Shown: positions 63,369-64,000 of the stretch, piece after piece | Layout of the letters: every line of letters starts with the position of its first letter | Numbering within the stretch: position 1 is the stretch's first letter | Source of the DNA: Actinopolyspora halophila DSM 43834 | GTDB taxonomy: Bacteria; Actinomycetota; Actinomycetes; Mycobacteriales; Pseudonocardiaceae | Length of the DNA: 64,000 nucleotides | Direction of reading: 5' to 3' | Assembly: GCF_000371785.1 (NCBI RefSeq) | Contig: NZ_AQUI01000002.1 | Coordinates: 2,397,276 to 2,461,275, forward strand | The notes under the pieces: model-generated | The model's database searches: none | Told to the model about the DNA's origin: nothing | What the model saw: only the letters and a program-made list of their open reading frames with translations | Position numbers and translations under genes: made by a program

Positions 63369-64000
63369 TCAGCGTCGACGCGCCAGGGTGATCCCGTCAC
63401 TGATCGGCAGCATCGTTAGTTCCACGCGGTGGTCGCGCAGCACGTACCTGTTGAACTCGTGAATCGCGTGCGCGTTCTCGTCCTGCTCCGCGGCCAGCAC
63501 GTTGCCGCCGGCCAGGACGTTGTCCACGACGACGAATCCACCGGAACGGGTGCGCGGCACTATCTCGTTCCAGTACGCGATGTAACTCGCCTTGTCGGCG
63601 TCGATGAAAGCGAGGTCGACCTTCGGTTCCGCATCGAGAGCACGCAGCGTGCTCAGCGCGGGGTCGATTCTGAGCTCGATGCGTTCGGTCATACCTGCGC
63701 GGTGCCAGAAGTCCCGTGCCACATCGGTGTACTCGGTGCTGATGTCGCAGCACAGCAGTTTTCCGTTCTTGTCCATCCCGCGGGCTATGGCCAGAGCGGA
63801 GTAGCCGGTGAACGTGCCCACCTCCACCGCTGTCCGCGCGTGGATCGCCTTGGCGAGCAGGGTCAGCAGACTGGCCTGCTCCGGCGATATCTGCATCTCC
63901 GCGCTGTCCGGCCACAACCGTTCGGTGTCGGTGATCAGTTCCCGCTGCAGCGGGTCCGGCCGTGCTCCGTGCTCCAGCAGGTACTCGTGTAGTTGCTCGT
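63369..64000 (-). CDS. SAM-dependent O-methyltransferase, 5' end missing
   Basis: Class I O-methyltransferase of the Methyltransf_3 (catechol/caffeoyl-CoA) type; at least 210 residues remain. The frame is still open at base 64000 (upstream residues read HEYLLEHGARPDPLQRELITDTERLW), so the N-terminus is outside. Motifs: MQISPEQASLLTLLAKAI, AVEVGTFTGYSALAIARG (SAM-binding), and VDLAFIDADKASYIAYW with the metal-binding Asp. It would methylate catechol-type hydroxyls; given the aromatic genes here a catechol acceptor is plausible but unproven. Confidence 0.92.
   Translation of the reverse strand, partial: EQLHEYLLEHGARPDPLQRELITDTERLWPDSAEMQISPEQASLLTLLAKAIHARTAVEVGTFTGYSALAIARGMDKNGKLLCCDISTEYTDVARDFWHRAGMTERIELRIDPALSTLRALDAEPKVDLAFIDADKASYIAYWNEIVPRTRSGGFVVVDNVLAGGNVLAAEQDENAHAIHEFNRYVLRDHRVELTMLPISDGITLARRR

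Noticed and set aside
1-64000. tRNA, rRNA, CRISPR arrays, insertion sequences and phage attachment sites
   Set aside because: I looked for cloverleaf-like segments, regular direct repeats with spacers, transposase motifs and paired terminal repeats and found none that I could defend.

Overview
The window is high-GC, densely coded DNA with GTG/TTG starts and actinomycete gene families (der preceded by a PlsC-type gene, streptogrisin-type protease, helix-turn-helix/DUF397 pair, PcaD-PcaC fusion, one-chain transketolase). I infer a filamentous actinomycete of the Pseudonocardiales type. Acidic stretches in several proteins would fit a salt-tolerant genus, but I cannot prove the genus. I saw no rRNA, tRNA, CRISPR array, insertion sequence or phage gene. 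Both ends cut a gene: a PlsC acyltransferase on the left and an O-methyltransferase on the right.

Region by region. 0-8.5 kb: housekeeping genes (plsC, der, an aldo/keto reductase, a dipeptidyl-peptidase IV-like S9 peptidase, a CNT nucleoside transporter, cutA, a pterin dehydratase). 8.5-15.6 kb: about 1 kb of non-coding DNA with inverted repeats, then gltBD (glutamate synthase) and a strong terminator. 15.6-19 kb: a secreted S1 protease, then an Rrf2 regulator with a TauE/SafE permease. 19-22.3 kb: a quinone and electrophile defence locus made of a MarR regulator, a divergent WrbA-type quinone oxidoreductase and an MhqO/MhqD-like pair behind a large predicted stem-loop. 22.3-24.5 kb: a sulfotransferase divergent from an APS kinase. 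25-32.8 kb: a complete protocatechuate branch of the beta-ketoadipate pathway, pcaIJF-HG-B-L-R, with a recognisable promoter. 32.8-39 kb: mostly regulators, each with a visible candidate operator (HTH/DUF397, TetR with an epimerase-like protein, MarR with an ABC exporter). 39-41.7 kb: a UbiX/UbiD/subunit D hydroxyarylate decarboxylase operon. 41.7-48 kb: tex, transketolase and two membrane proteins. 48-56 kb: a hopanoid operon from farnesyl diphosphate to ribosylhopane. 56-61 kb: a minus-strand three-gene operon led by a glycosyltransferase fused to a wax ester synthase/DGAT-type acyltransferase. 61-64 kb: a seven-iron ferredoxin, a DeoR regulator, DUF2267 and the partial O-methyltransferase.

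How the parts work together. Aromatic metabolism dominates the centre. Protocatechuate is opened and taken to succinyl-CoA and acetyl-CoA by pca. The UbiD-type decarboxylase would act on related hydroxybenzoates. The quinone locus would handle the catechol and quinone stress that such chemistry creates. The right third is membrane-lipid chemistry: hopanoids first, then a separate predicted glycolipid or acyl-lipid operon.

The two most unusual items are single-chain fusions. One joins HpnC and HpnD (48160-49929) with both sets of Asp-rich motifs intact. The other joins an MGDG-synthase-like glycosyltransferase to a WS/DGAT acyltransferase (58575-61070), with both signature motifs intact, and is translationally coupled to a DMT-family transporter and a short-chain dehydrogenase. 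The second is my best candidate for an undescribed system.
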